NCBI GenBank assembly: GCA_002435365.1
Contig: DJMM01000119.1
Span: 14,223-23,648, forward strand
Direction: 5' to 3'
Source of the DNA: Ignavibacteriales bacterium UBA6490
GTDB lineage: Bacteria; Bacteroidota; Ignavibacteria; Ignavibacteriales; Ignavibacteriaceae
DNA: 9,426 bases
The notes beneath the pieces are model-generated. The model had not been told where the DNA came from. It ran no database searches and saw only the letters and a list, made by a program, of their open reading frames with translations. A program made the translations under genes and the position numbers. Positions 1 to 6,943 of the stretch are shown here, piece by piece (within the stretch, counting starts at the first letter, position 1; every line of letters starts with the position of its first letter).

Positions 1-215
1 GGTGAGTTTGTGCTTGTAAAATGAAACATATAGCCTTCGGGCACAAGCCAGTTACCAAGATTTATGCCTTTGAGGAGGAGCGGCCTGCCTTCCGGCGTAA
101 TTATATCTTTTCCCATTACATTAACAAAGCCACTTTTCTGAGCCGGTATTTGCCAAGTAATAAAAAAGCTGAGGAGACTAATTCCGAATAACCAAATTAA
201 ACTAATGTGTTTCAT
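1..215 (-). CDS. GH5-family glycoside hydrolase, N-terminal fragment (runs off left edge)
   Basis: Only the first 71 codons are in the window; the 3' part lies beyond base 1. The protein opens with a signal peptide: MKH, a hydrophobic stretch at about residues 4-20, and a possible cleavage site after Ala25 (IPA|Q). It is therefore probably secreted into or through the periplasm. Residues 30-66 read as the start of a cellulase-type (GH5) TIM barrel: a short strand with a D/G turn, then RPLLLKGINLGNWLVPEGY, which strongly resembles the first barrel strand of GH5 endo/exo-glucanases. The catalytic glutamates are downstream and not visible, so activity and subfamily are unknown. The ATG lies two bases after the stop of the GH16 gene, which suggests translational coupling. 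Context suggests a β-glucan substrate. The family call is fairly secure; the exact enzyme is not. Confidence 0.75.
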   Translation of the reverse strand, partial: MKHISLIWLFGISLLSFFITWQIPAQKSGFVNVMGKDIITPEGRPLLLKGINLGNWLVPEGYMFHFTSTNS

Positions 216-217
216 TT

Positions 218-1033
218 TCAGCTCTTTTTCTTATATACTCTGACATAATCAACATACATTCTTTGCGGAAATGATGTTGTCTGATCAGGATTTCCCGGCC
301 AGTTTCCGCCGACAGCAACATTAAGAAGCATATGAAACCTCTGATCAAACGGTTTGCCATGGATTTCCGTATGATATTTATAACCATCCATTAACCATCT
401 GATACCTGTCGAATCCCATTCAATAGAAAAAACATGATAATCAGATGAAAATAAACCTGAAGGTAAAGAAAAGCTTCCCCCGCTTTTCTGATTATTGGGA
501 TAGGAAGGTCCATAATGAATGGTCCCGTAAATTTTATACGGCTGGTGCCCCAGCATTTCCATAATATCAATTTCACCGCTTGTAGGCCACCCCCCATAAA
601 CCCAGTCACTTGGCAGCATCCAGATTGCAGGCCATAATCCCTGTCCATAGGGAAGTTTGGCGCGAATATCAAAACGGCCGTAAGTCCAGTCCCCCTTATT
701 TAATGTACGCATTCTTGCCGAGGTATACTCTTTACCGAGATAATTTTTTTTGAATGCCTGAATAACAAGCGTACCGTTTTCAACGAATGAATTTTCCGCA
801 AGGTTAGTATAATATTGTAATTCATTGTTGCCGCCACCATCACCATTAACTTCGTGTGACCATTTGGAAAGATCGATCGCAGTTCCATCAAACTCGTCAT
901 TCCAAACCAGAGTATATCCGGGAATTTCAGGGATGACATTTTTCGGGGTATTTAAAGTTTCATCCTGGCTGCACGCTGAAAAATTCAGAAACAGCGCAAA
1001 TACTATTGCTTCCGGTAAATGTCCGAATTTCAT
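218..1033 (-). CDS. GH16 endo-β-glucanase (laminarinase-like) lipoprotein
   Basis: Predicted endo-1,3- or 1,3(4)-β-glucanase cutting internal bonds of laminarin-like or mixed-linkage glucan. I start it at 1033 (271 aa), not at the in-frame ATG at 1051, because GGAG lies 5 bases before 1033 and the shorter form begins with a normal signal peptide. The signal ends FSAC, giving a lipidated Cys21, so this is a lipoprotein. The acidic residues just after it (CSQDE) could favour surface display as in some Bacteroidota, which is a weak inference. The GH16 jelly-roll fills about residues 38-268. It includes the aromatic cleft stretch GLWPAIWML and the catalytic motif GEIDIME, with Glu154 as nucleophile, Asp156 as helper and Glu159 as acid/base. 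The C-terminal YVDYVRVY strand is typical, and the length equals a lone catalytic domain with no carbohydrate-binding module. It is third from the transporter-kinase pair and two bases ahead of the GH5 gene. Confidence 0.93.
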   Translation of the reverse strand: MKFGHLPEAIVFALFLNFSACSQDETLNTPKNVIPEIPGYTLVWNDEFDGTAIDLSKWSHEVNGDGGGNNELQYYTNLAENSFVENGTLVIQAFKKNYLGKEYTSARMRTLNKGDWTYGRFDIRAKLPYGQGLWPAIWMLPSDWVYGGWPTSGEIDIMEMLGHQPYKIYGTIHYGPSYPNNQKSGGSFSLPSGLFSSDYHVFSIEWDSTGIRWLMDGYKYHTEIHGKPFDQRFHMLLNVAVGGNWPGNPDQTTSFPQRMYVDYVRVYKKKS

Positions 1034-1075
1034 GATATCTCCATATTGCATTTTATATTTTGTCCGATCATTAAT

Positions 1076-2875
1076 TTAATATGTTAATCCAAATCCATAT
1101 GAAAACAAAGGTTCATAATTTGCATCACCTATATTTATCGGCACCTGGCCGATATCCTTTGGCCAGCTGTGAGACAGCTTTCCTTTAAAGTTGTAATCAC
1201 CAAAGATAACATCAGCTATGCCCTGCCCCTCTGTTCCGGGAAGCCAGGCTGCTATAAAAGCATTACAGTCATTTATAACATCAGTAATGATCATTGGTCT
1301 CCCGGAAATAAGGATAATCAGATATGGAATTCCGGCATTCTTAAAATTAGCTATTGCAGTTAAATCTTCCTGGTCCAGCGATAGATTTTGCCTGTCACCT
1401 GCTCCTTCAGCATATGGTGTTTCACCAACCACTAATATTCCGATGTCGCCAGGCTGAGCCCCGGCACCATTTATAGAGAACCGGACCTGAGTTGATTCTG
1501 AAACAGTGTTTTTAACTGCCTCATAAATAGTGGTTCCCGGCGTAATTTCCCCGCCGCTCCCCTGCCAGGTAATCGTCCATCCGCCGCACTGATTTCCAAT
1601 ATTATGGGCATTTTTTCCTGCAACAATAATTTTAGCAATGTTCTTCGGTAAGGGAAGAAAGCTGTTCTCATTTTTCAGAAGCACCATTGACTCCCGTACA
1701 CATTGTCTTGCAGTTTCACGGTGGGCTGCAGAACCTACCGACGAGGTGAAACTCCTGTTTGTATAAGGTCTCTCAAACAGTCCAAGCTCATATTTAACGG
1801 TCAGTATTCTCCTCACTGCGTCATTAATTCTTTCAACAGAAACTCTTTTTTCAATTACAAGTTCTTTTAAATATTCAATAAATCTTATGTAGTTGAATGG
1901 AACCATCACCATATCTATACCGGCATTTATGGATATTTCAATATTGGTTTTGTAATCCGGTGATAATTGATCGATTCCCTGATAATCGGAAATAACAAAT
2001 CCTTTGAAACCCAGCTCATTCTTTAATACATCCGTTATCCAGTAACTGCTCCCATGCATTTTTTTTCCATTAATACTGCTGTAGGAAATCATAATTGACT
2101 TCACTCCTGCATTAATGGCTGCAATAAATCCCGGCAGATGAAGTTCTCTTATCATCTGTTCGTCGCCGATTGTATTTCCCTGATCATCACCGTCCAGGGT
2201 ACCGCCGTCACCAAGATAATGCTTTGCACAGGCAAGGATATTTCCATCAATGGAAAGATCCGCACCCTGATAACCCCTCACCATTGCATCCGCCATCAGC
2301 TGAGACAATTCAGGCGTTTCACCAAAACCTTCATAAGTTCTGCCCCAGCGTTCATCACGTACCGTAGCGATGCAGGGTGAAAATGTCCAGTCAATTCCTG
2401 TTCCGGATACTTCTTCAGCAGTTGCTTTTGCAGCAAGCTCTGCGAGCAGGGGATTTCTCGTACATCCTATTCCAATATTATGAGGAAATATAACCGCACC
2501 GTAAACGTTATTATGACCATGAACCGCATCGATTCCATAAATGAGGGGAATCTTTAATTCGGTCTGCAGGGCAATCAGCTGGTAGTTGTCATACATGTCT
2601 GCCCAGGACTGTGCATTATTATTTGAAGGTGCTGAACCACCGCCACTCAGCAAAGATCCGAGATAGTAGGTTTTTATGTCTTTAATACTGGCGAGAGCAT
2701 TGCGTTCAGCCTGTGTCATTTGTCCGATTTTTTCATCCAGAGTCATGTTGGAAAGAAGCTGTTCGACTTTTTCAGATATGGAGGGGAAGGCCGGTTCATT
2801 CGAATTATCAACACAGGAAACCAGAAATAACTGAGACAAAAGAGGTATAACTAAAAACAGTATTGATACTTTCAT
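1076..2875 (-). CDS. GH3 β-glucosidase / exo-β-glucanase lipoprotein
   Basis: Predicted exo-acting β-glucosidase that releases glucose from the non-reducing ends of β-glucan oligosaccharides. The 599 aa match the two-domain exo-glucanase type (barley ExoI-like), without the C-terminal fibronectin-III domain of BglX-type enzymes. The signal peptide ends LVSC, giving a lipidated Cys21. The TIM-barrel domain shows MTLDEKIGQMTQAER (44-58), GIDAVHGHNN (114-123), KHYLGDG (218-224) and GFVISDYQG, with the nucleophile Asp297. The α/β sandwich shows GGWTITWQG (431-439) and VGETPYAEGAGD (483-494), which should hold the acid/base glutamate (Glu485 or Glu490). The protein ends with the family's usual YGFGLTY. 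Tyr298 follows the nucleophile where barley ExoI has Trp. An in-frame stop at 2882-2884 makes 2875 the only ATG start; no good Shine-Dalgarno lies close to it. Substrate linkage cannot be read from sequence alone. Confidence 0.94.
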   Translation of the reverse strand: MKVSILFLVIPLLSQLFLVSCVDNSNEPAFPSISEKVEQLLSNMTLDEKIGQMTQAERNALASIKDIKTYYLGSLLSGGGSAPSNNNAQSWADMYDNYQLIALQTELKIPLIYGIDAVHGHNNVYGAVIFPHNIGIGCTRNPLLAELAAKATAEEVSGTGIDWTFSPCIATVRDERWGRTYEGFGETPELSQLMADAMVRGYQGADLSIDGNILACAKHYLGDGGTLDGDDQGNTIGDEQMIRELHLPGFIAAINAGVKSIMISYSSINGKKMHGSSYWITDVLKNELGFKGFVISDYQGIDQLSPDYKTNIEISINAGIDMVMVPFNYIRFIEYLKELVIEKRVSVERINDAVRRILTVKYELGLFERPYTNRSFTSSVGSAAHRETARQCVRESMVLLKNENSFLPLPKNIAKIIVAGKNAHNIGNQCGGWTITWQGSGGEITPGTTIYEAVKNTVSESTQVRFSINGAGAQPGDIGILVVGETPYAEGAGDRQNLSLDQEDLTAIANFKNAGIPYLIILISGRPMIITDVINDCNAFIAAWLPGTEGQGIADVIFGDYNFKGKLSHSWPKDIGQVPINIGDANYEPLFSYGFGLTY

Positions 2876-2919
2876 ATAACTTCAACTAACGGAAAGCAAA
2901 TTCGGGGTCTCCTAGAACT

Positions 2920-3882
2920 TCATGCTTTCATAATTTCATTCCAGATTAATGCACTTGCACCCAAAACCGCACTGTTTCCTTCAGGCAAACCGGATTGAAT
3001 GATCTTTACCTTATTTCTGAATACGTGAAATAAATTTTCTTCCATCGATTTTTTAGCCGGAATAATTATCAAATCTCCTGCGAGTGCTAATCCACCAAAT
3101 AAAATAATTGCTTCGGGACTGGTTACTGCAACAGCATCGGCTAGTTTTAATCCCAATATTTTTCCTGTAAATTCGAAGGCTTCGGAAGCAAGCACATCCC
3201 CATTTAATGCAGCGGAATAAATCATTTTCGAGTCAAGCTCGTCATATTCTGTTTTTCTGAGAATGCTTTCTTTATCCGAAGCTTCAAGAAGCTCAATAAC
3301 TGTTCTTTTTATTCCGGTTGCCGAGGCATAAGTTTCAAGGCAGCCTTGTTTACCACAACCGCACATTCTTCCATTCACATCGTAAACAGTATGCCCGATT
3401 TCGCCGGCAAAGCCGTCAGCACCATAAACCAGTCTGCCGTCAACAACGACACCACTGCCTAATCCTGTTCCGAGCGTAATAACAATAAAATCTTTCATCC
3501 CTTTTGCAGCACCAAAGAGCATTTCCCCGATCGCAGAAGCATTTGCATCATTTGTTATTGCAGCAGGAACATCAAAATATTTTTTTATTATTTCAACCAC
3601 ATTTACAATGCCCCATTTGAGGTTTGGAGGATTTTCTACTCTGCCGCTGTAGTAATTGGCGTTAGGAGCACCTATTCCAACCCCTTTAAGAATATAATTT
3701 TCTGAGATACCGGAATAAATTTTCTCTATTTCGGGGTACAATCTTTCGAACAGATTTTCCGCGCTGTTTTGTGCTTTTGTCAATACCGATGATTCCGCTA
3801 TGCATCTGCCACTTACATCAACAAATCCGAATGCAGTATTTGTCCCTCCAATATCTATTCCCAGAGTAACTTCGTTTTTCAT
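2920..3882 (-). CDS. ROK-family sugar kinase (probable glucokinase)
   Basis: A cytoplasmic 320-aa kinase, the usual ROK length, probably converting glucose to glucose-6-phosphate with ATP. The N-terminal phosphate loop is LGIDIGGTNT (7-16). The catalytic base is Asp112 in the TNDAN motif. The ATP-site stretch VITLGTGLGSGVV is at 134-146. The zinc site combines His164 in GEIGHT with CGCGKQGCLE (174-183; Cys174, Cys176, Cys181). There is no N-terminal DNA-binding helix-turn-helix, so this is a kinase and not a ROK repressor. It starts 10 bases after the transporter stop; its GAGG (3894-3891) lies 8 bases before the ATG and overlaps that stop codon, which suggests coupled translation. A fructo-, manno- or N-acetylhexosamine kinase cannot be excluded, but a glucan-degrading operon favours glucose. 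Confidence 0.9.
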   Translation of the reverse strand: MKNEVTLGIDIGGTNTAFGFVDVSGRCIAESSVLTKAQNSAENLFERLYPEIEKIYSGISENYILKGVGIGAPNANYYSGRVENPPNLKWGIVNVVEIIKKYFDVPAAITNDANASAIGEMLFGAAKGMKDFIVITLGTGLGSGVVVDGRLVYGADGFAGEIGHTVYDVNGRMCGCGKQGCLETYASATGIKRTVIELLEASDKESILRKTEYDELDSKMIYSAALNGDVLASEAFEFTGKILGLKLADAVAVTSPEAIILFGGLALAGDLIIIPAKKSMEENLFHVFRNKVKIIQSGLPEGNSAVLGASALIWNEIMKA

Positions 3883-3892
3883 TCAAACAGCC

Positions 3893-5392
3893 TCAGCCTT
3901 TTGAAAAAGAGGGAATGTGTCCTCTCATACCGTAGAAAACTATATAGACATAACAGAGAACCGGAATAAAGAATGCATGATGAATTCCAATGTTATCGGC
4001 AAAGAATCCCTGGATCACGGGAAGAATTGCACCGCCAACAATAGCCGTACAAAGAATCCCGGATCCCTGACCAGTATGTTTTCCAAGTCCGTCAATAGCA
4101 AGAGTAAATATAGTCGGGAACATTATTGAATTAAACAAGCCAACTGCCAATATGCTCCACATGGCAATCGGGCCATTCGTAAACATGGAAACCAAAACAA
4201 GAGCAGCTGCACAAAACGCAAGGATAGCCAGTGTTCTTCCAGGTCTCGGTTTACCTAAGTTGAATGCTATATAATTTACACCAACTAAAACAAGAAAAGT
4301 TAATGACTTACTGAAACCTGACAATGAAAAAGAAGCTAAGTTCTGATATTCCCTGGTCACGTAAACAGCAATAACTAAAGCAAGGACGAAAACCAGTGCA
4401 GCGTAAATATTTTTTCTTCTTGAATTTTTCATATCTGACAAGGTAATAGCACCGAAAAATCTTCCTATCATTGCGCCACCCCAATACAGAGCAACATACG
4501 TACCTGCTTCAGCTTCCGGCATCTGAAGCAATTCCTTAAAATAATTCACAAGAAAACTACCGATGGAAACTTCGCCACCCACATATACAAATATCGCCAC
4601 AGCACCCAGTACAAGATGCTTATAACCCCATGCGCTTTTATGATGATGCTCATAATTGCTGCCTTCGCCGTTCCCCGACGCCTGGCTTGCAGCTTCAATT
4701 TTGGGCAGTTTGAACATTGCTATAATCACTGCAATCAATATGAGCATTCCGGTAAGGAGCAAATATGGTGTCTGTACTGAACCAGCTTCCATCAGTTTAT
4801 ACGCTTCAACATCTGTCATGCTCATTCTTGCCAGTTCATCTGCCCCTTTTACTGCAACTGAAAGAATTAAAATAGAGCCGAAGATCGGGGCAATGGTTGT
4901 TCCCAGAGAATTAAATGCCTGTGAAAGAATCAGCCGGCTTGGGGCGGTCTCAGGTTTTCCCAAAATTGCCACATAAGGATTGGCGGCTACCTGCAAAAGA
5001 GTAATACCGGAGGCAAGCACGAACAACGCAACCAAGAATATTTCGTATGATCTATAGCCGGCAGCCGGATAAAACAATAAAGTTCCAACTGCAGCAGTAA
5101 TCAAACCTATAATTATGCCTGCTTTATACCCAATTTTTTCAACCAGCATGCCCGACGGCAGAGAAACTATTGCATACGCAGTAAAAAAGGTAAACTGGAC
5201 CAGCATTACCTGAGTATAATTCAGGTCAAATATTGCTTTTAAATGCGGAATTAGAATGTCGTTTAAGCAGGTTATAAATCCCCATATAAAAAAAAGCGAA
5301 GTTAAAACTACTAAAGCGGGATTATAATTGGGACCGTTATTGCTGGACGCATTTTCAAATGATGCTGATGGAGAAATAGTTGAAACAGGCAT
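3893..5392 (-). CDS. Glucose/galactose-type MFS sugar transporter (FucP/GluP family)
   Basis: A 12-TM inner-membrane proton-sugar symporter of the FucP/GluP branch, 499 aa. After a polar tail (1-25), TM1 carries FFIWGFITCLNDILIPHLK (34-52); its Asp45 corresponds to the conserved TM1 aspartate of FucP. TM4 carries LLQVAANPYVAILG (132-145), the glucose/galactose signature; the position that is Glu in FucP is Gln134 here, pointing to hexose and not fucose. The central cytoplasmic loop (about 230-258) is polar with an EHHH cluster, and the C-terminal half has the usual IMFPTIFTLAIDGLGKHTGQGSG stretch in two parts (423-432, 433-445). It is the first gene of the leftward operon and would bring in glucose released by the GH16/GH3/GH5 enzymes. 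GGAG at 5402-5399 is 6 bases before the ATG and lies in a predicted hairpin. Glucose specificity is inferred from family and context. Confidence 0.92.
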   Translation of the reverse strand: MPVSTISPSASFENASSNNGPNYNPALVVLTSLFFIWGFITCLNDILIPHLKAIFDLNYTQVMLVQFTFFTAYAIVSLPSGMLVEKIGYKAGIIIGLITAAVGTLLFYPAAGYRSYEIFLVALFVLASGITLLQVAANPYVAILGKPETAPSRLILSQAFNSLGTTIAPIFGSILILSVAVKGADELARMSMTDVEAYKLMEAGSVQTPYLLLTGMLILIAVIIAMFKLPKIEAASQASGNGEGSNYEHHHKSAWGYKHLVLGAVAIFVYVGGEVSIGSFLVNYFKELLQMPEAEAGTYVALYWGGAMIGRFFGAITLSDMKNSRRKNIYAALVFVLALVIAVYVTREYQNLASFSLSGFSKSLTFLVLVGVNYIAFNLGKPRPGRTLAILAFCAAALVLVSMFTNGPIAMWSILAVGLFNSIMFPTIFTLAIDGLGKHTGQGSGILCTAIVGGAILPVIQGFFADNIGIHHAFFIPVLCYVYIVFYGMRGHIPSFSKG

Positions 5393-5448
5393 TTGGTACT
5401 CCGGTATTTTAAAATTGTTTTATTTTAATATCTGTATCGAAGTACCAA
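5393..5448 (-). promoter_or_regulatory. Inverted repeat in the 5' leader of the MFS gene, able to hide its ribosome binding site
   Basis: On the minus strand the upstream arm (5448-5438, TTGGTACTTCG) pairs with the downstream arm (5403-5393, CGGAGTACCAA). That gives 8 perfect pairs at the base, then one U·G, then C-G and G-C: 11 pairs in a row. After one A×C mismatch two more A-U pairs form, inside a 34-base A/U-rich loop. The downstream arm contains the GGAG Shine-Dalgarno and ends directly against the AUG at 5392. The pairing is read directly; a role in translation control is inferred. The two arms could instead be a pair of protein-binding sites. Confidence 0.5.
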
Positions 5449-5459
5449 GAATTATGCCT
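5444..5459 (-). promoter_or_regulatory. Near-match to a sigma-54 (-24/-12) promoter
   Basis: The minus-strand string AGGCATAATTCTTGGT has GGCA at the -24 element and, after the correct 10-base spacing from GG, TTGG where the -12 consensus is TTGC. Only the final C of the -12 GC is wrong among the key positions, though the flanking T and CG of the -24 box also differ. It is listed because the divergent operon encodes a GAFTGA-type sigma-54 activator. A start from here would fall near 5434 and would remove most of the upstream arm of the leader hairpin. It may be a chance match. Confidence 0.22.
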
Positions 5460-5488
5460 ATTATATAATATTTTAAACTTGTATTTAA
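5460..5488 (-). promoter_or_regulatory. Candidate sigma-70-type promoter for the glucan operon
   Basis: On the minus strand, a perfect TATAAT (-10) lies at 5465-5460. It is preceded after 17 bases by TTAAAT (5488-5483), a weak -35. Transcription would start near 5452, leaving a leader of about 60 bases that contains the whole inverted repeat at 5393-5448. The region is very A/T-rich, so TATAAT-like strings arise easily by chance; confidence is limited. In Bacteroidota the housekeeping promoter consensus differs. Confidence 0.35.
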
Positions 5489-5573
5489 GAAGAATGTGTA
5501 AGAAACCTGGCTGAATCATATAAAATATTTTATTATTTTAATAAGAATAAGTTATTATATTGATAACTGACTT

Positions 5574-5601
5574 TTGCCAGCACGGGATTCAGCTTTATTA
5601 T
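5574..5601 (+). promoter_or_regulatory. Candidate promoter for the binding protein-kinase-regulator operon
   Basis: TTGCCA (5574-5579) and TATTAT (5596-5601) are 16 bases apart, a fair sigma-70-like pair with a predicted start near 5608 and a 17-base leader before the ATG at 5625. No Shine-Dalgarno is visible there; the leader is A/T-rich. The rest of the divergent gap, 5489-5573, is A/T-rich and I see no gene or terminator in it. The spacer of this promoter includes one arm of a GCTGAATC/GATTCAGC repeat. Confidence 0.35.
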
Positions 5602-5624
5602 CACTTTGCCATAATTTTAACTAA

Positions 5625-6941
5625 ATGAACATTGAAAAAATATTTTACATAATTATAAGCACAATACTTGTCACAGTATTTATTCTGCTGATTTTTGTGT
5701 TTTCGCTGAGCAATGTTGATTCTCAAAGCTCATCTAAATTCAAAACGCTTTATTATGTTGATCATATCTCTGCCGCGCATCAGAAAGTTATAGATAATTT
5801 TAATGAACGCTACAAAGGTTCAATAAAAGTAGAGACCATAAATCTGTCTTTTGAAAAATTCAGTACAAATGAAAGGAAAGAACTTCTTGCCAGATACTTA
5901 AGAAGCAAAAACGAGCATATTGATATTTTTAGCGTTGATCAAATATGGGTACCGAGGTTTGCCAGATGGGCAATCCCACTGAGGAATGTGCTGGACCGCA
6001 GTGATATAGACGATATAATTCCCAACGCCCTTCAAACCTGCTATTATGAAGATACCCTGGTTGCTGTTCCGCTCTATATTGATATTGCTGTTATGTTTTA
6101 CAGGGATGATCTTCTTAAACAGCTTCCCGGCTATAAGAATATTATTGCTGACCTTGATCGCTCAATTACCTGGGAAAACTTTATTGCTCTTAACAACAAA
6201 ATCAACCGCCTCCAAAAGCCCTTTTATGTTTTTCAGGCTGATGATTATGAAGGACTGCTTTGTACCTTTACAGAGCTTATGGCAAACCAGAATAATCCTA
6301 TAATCGACAACAATGATAATATTCTGGTGAACTCCCCGGAAGGTAAAAAATCTCTACAGCTTTTAATTGATCTGGTAAGGAAATTTAAGATATCCCCGGA
6401 GGAAGTAACAAATCTCAAGGAGAACGAAAGCTTTAGATATTTTGCTGCAAAAAATGCCTATTTCCTGCGGGGCTGGTCAAGCATGTTCGACGACAGGTTT
6501 GAGTATTTTGAAAAAAACAAAAACGCGGTATTAAAAATGGCACCCATGCCGCGCCTTCAGAACACGCCTGCCAAAGCGGTTTACGGGGGTTGGAACCTGA
6601 TGATATCCAGGTTTTCAGATAAAATTCCGGAAGCAGCAAAATTCATAAAATTTTTAATGAGCGAGGAATCCCAGAAAATAATGTTTGAAGAAGGCGGGTA
6701 TTTACCAACCAACAAAAATATTTATACAGAGACTGATTACATAAAACGGAATCCGGATATCAGGTTCTTTGAAGATCTCTTTAAAAACGGCGTTTACAGG
6801 CCATTCATTAAAGAATATACAAGCGTTTCGGATGTTCTTTCATACTACTTAAACCGGGCTATAAAAGGAGAAATAACAGCAGACAACGCTCTTGCCGATG
6901 CTGAAAAAAGAATTAAGAAAAATGCAATTCTGATAAAATAA
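5625..6941 (+). CDS. Membrane-anchored family-1-type sugar-binding protein, probable sensor subunit
   Basis: A 438-aa protein of the ABC sugar-binding (extracellular solute-binding family 1) type. Residues 7-29 form one strong hydrophobic segment. There is no lipobox cysteine (the first Cys is residue 139) and no clear signal-peptidase site, so it is probably held in the inner membrane with its binding domain in the periplasm. Lobe 1 covers about 40-150 and begins with a strand and helix (KFKTLYYVDHISAAHQKVIDNF, in two parts 38-48 and 49-59). The hinge region has VPLYIDIAVMFYRDDLL (148-164). Lobe 2 has RGWSSMF (282-288), YGGWNLMIS (320-328), the AAKFIKFLMSEESQK helix (337-351) and the usual C-terminal helices ending at about 430. 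No permease or ATPase gene follows; the histidine kinase ATG is two bases after its stop. I infer a ligand-sensing role, with transport by distant permeases as the alternative. The ligand is unknown; a glucan-derived oligosaccharide fits the neighbours. Confidence 0.82.
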   Translation: MNIEKIFYIIISTILVTVFILLIFVFSLSNVDSQSSSKFKTLYYVDHISAAHQKVIDNFNERYKGSIKVETINLSFEKFSTNERKELLARYLRSKNEHIDIFSVDQIWVPRFARWAIPLRNVLDRSDIDDIIPNALQTCYYEDTLVAVPLYIDIAVMFYRDDLLKQLPGYKNIIADLDRSITWENFIALNNKINRLQKPFYVFQADDYEGLLCTFTELMANQNNPIIDNNDNILVNSPEGKKSLQLLIDLVRKFKISPEEVTNLKENESFRYFAAKNAYFLRGWSSMFDDRFEYFEKNKNAVLKMAPMPRLQNTPAKAVYGGWNLMISRFSDKIPEAAKFIKFLMSEESQKIMFEEGGYLPTNKNIYTETDYIKRNPDIRFFEDLFKNGVYRPFIKEYTSVSDVLSYYLNRAIKGEITADNALADAEKRIKKNAILIK

Positions 6942-6943
6942 AT

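Noticed and set aside
1034..1051. Alternative upstream ATG at 1051 for the GH16 gene, adding six residues
   Set aside because: It has no ribosome binding site and spoils the signal peptide start; GGAG sits 5 bases before the ATG at 1033.
2909..2913. AGGAG (minus strand) between the ROK kinase and GH3 genes as the GH3 ribosome binding site or the start of a small gene
   Set aside because: It is 33 bases from the GH3 ATG, an in-frame stop lies at 2882-2884, and the only nearby TTG opens just five codons.
2920..3882. ROK protein as a transcriptional repressor of the operon
   Set aside because: The protein begins directly with the DIGGT phosphate loop and has no N-terminal helix-turn-helix.
4656..4976. 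106-codon open frame on the plus strand inside the MFS gene
   Set aside because: It is an antisense shadow of a well-supported membrane protein gene, with no family resemblance or ribosome binding site. The same holds for open frames at 825-1079, 1169-1457, 2138-2380 and 3917-4129 on the plus strand, and for 202-387, 391-672, 700-939 and 1471-1671 on the minus strand.
5393..5624. Terminators, tRNA, CRISPR or mobile-element ends in the divergent gap or elsewhere
   Set aside because: No stem followed by a T-run, no cloverleaf, no regularly spaced repeats and no transposase or terminal repeats were seen in the window.
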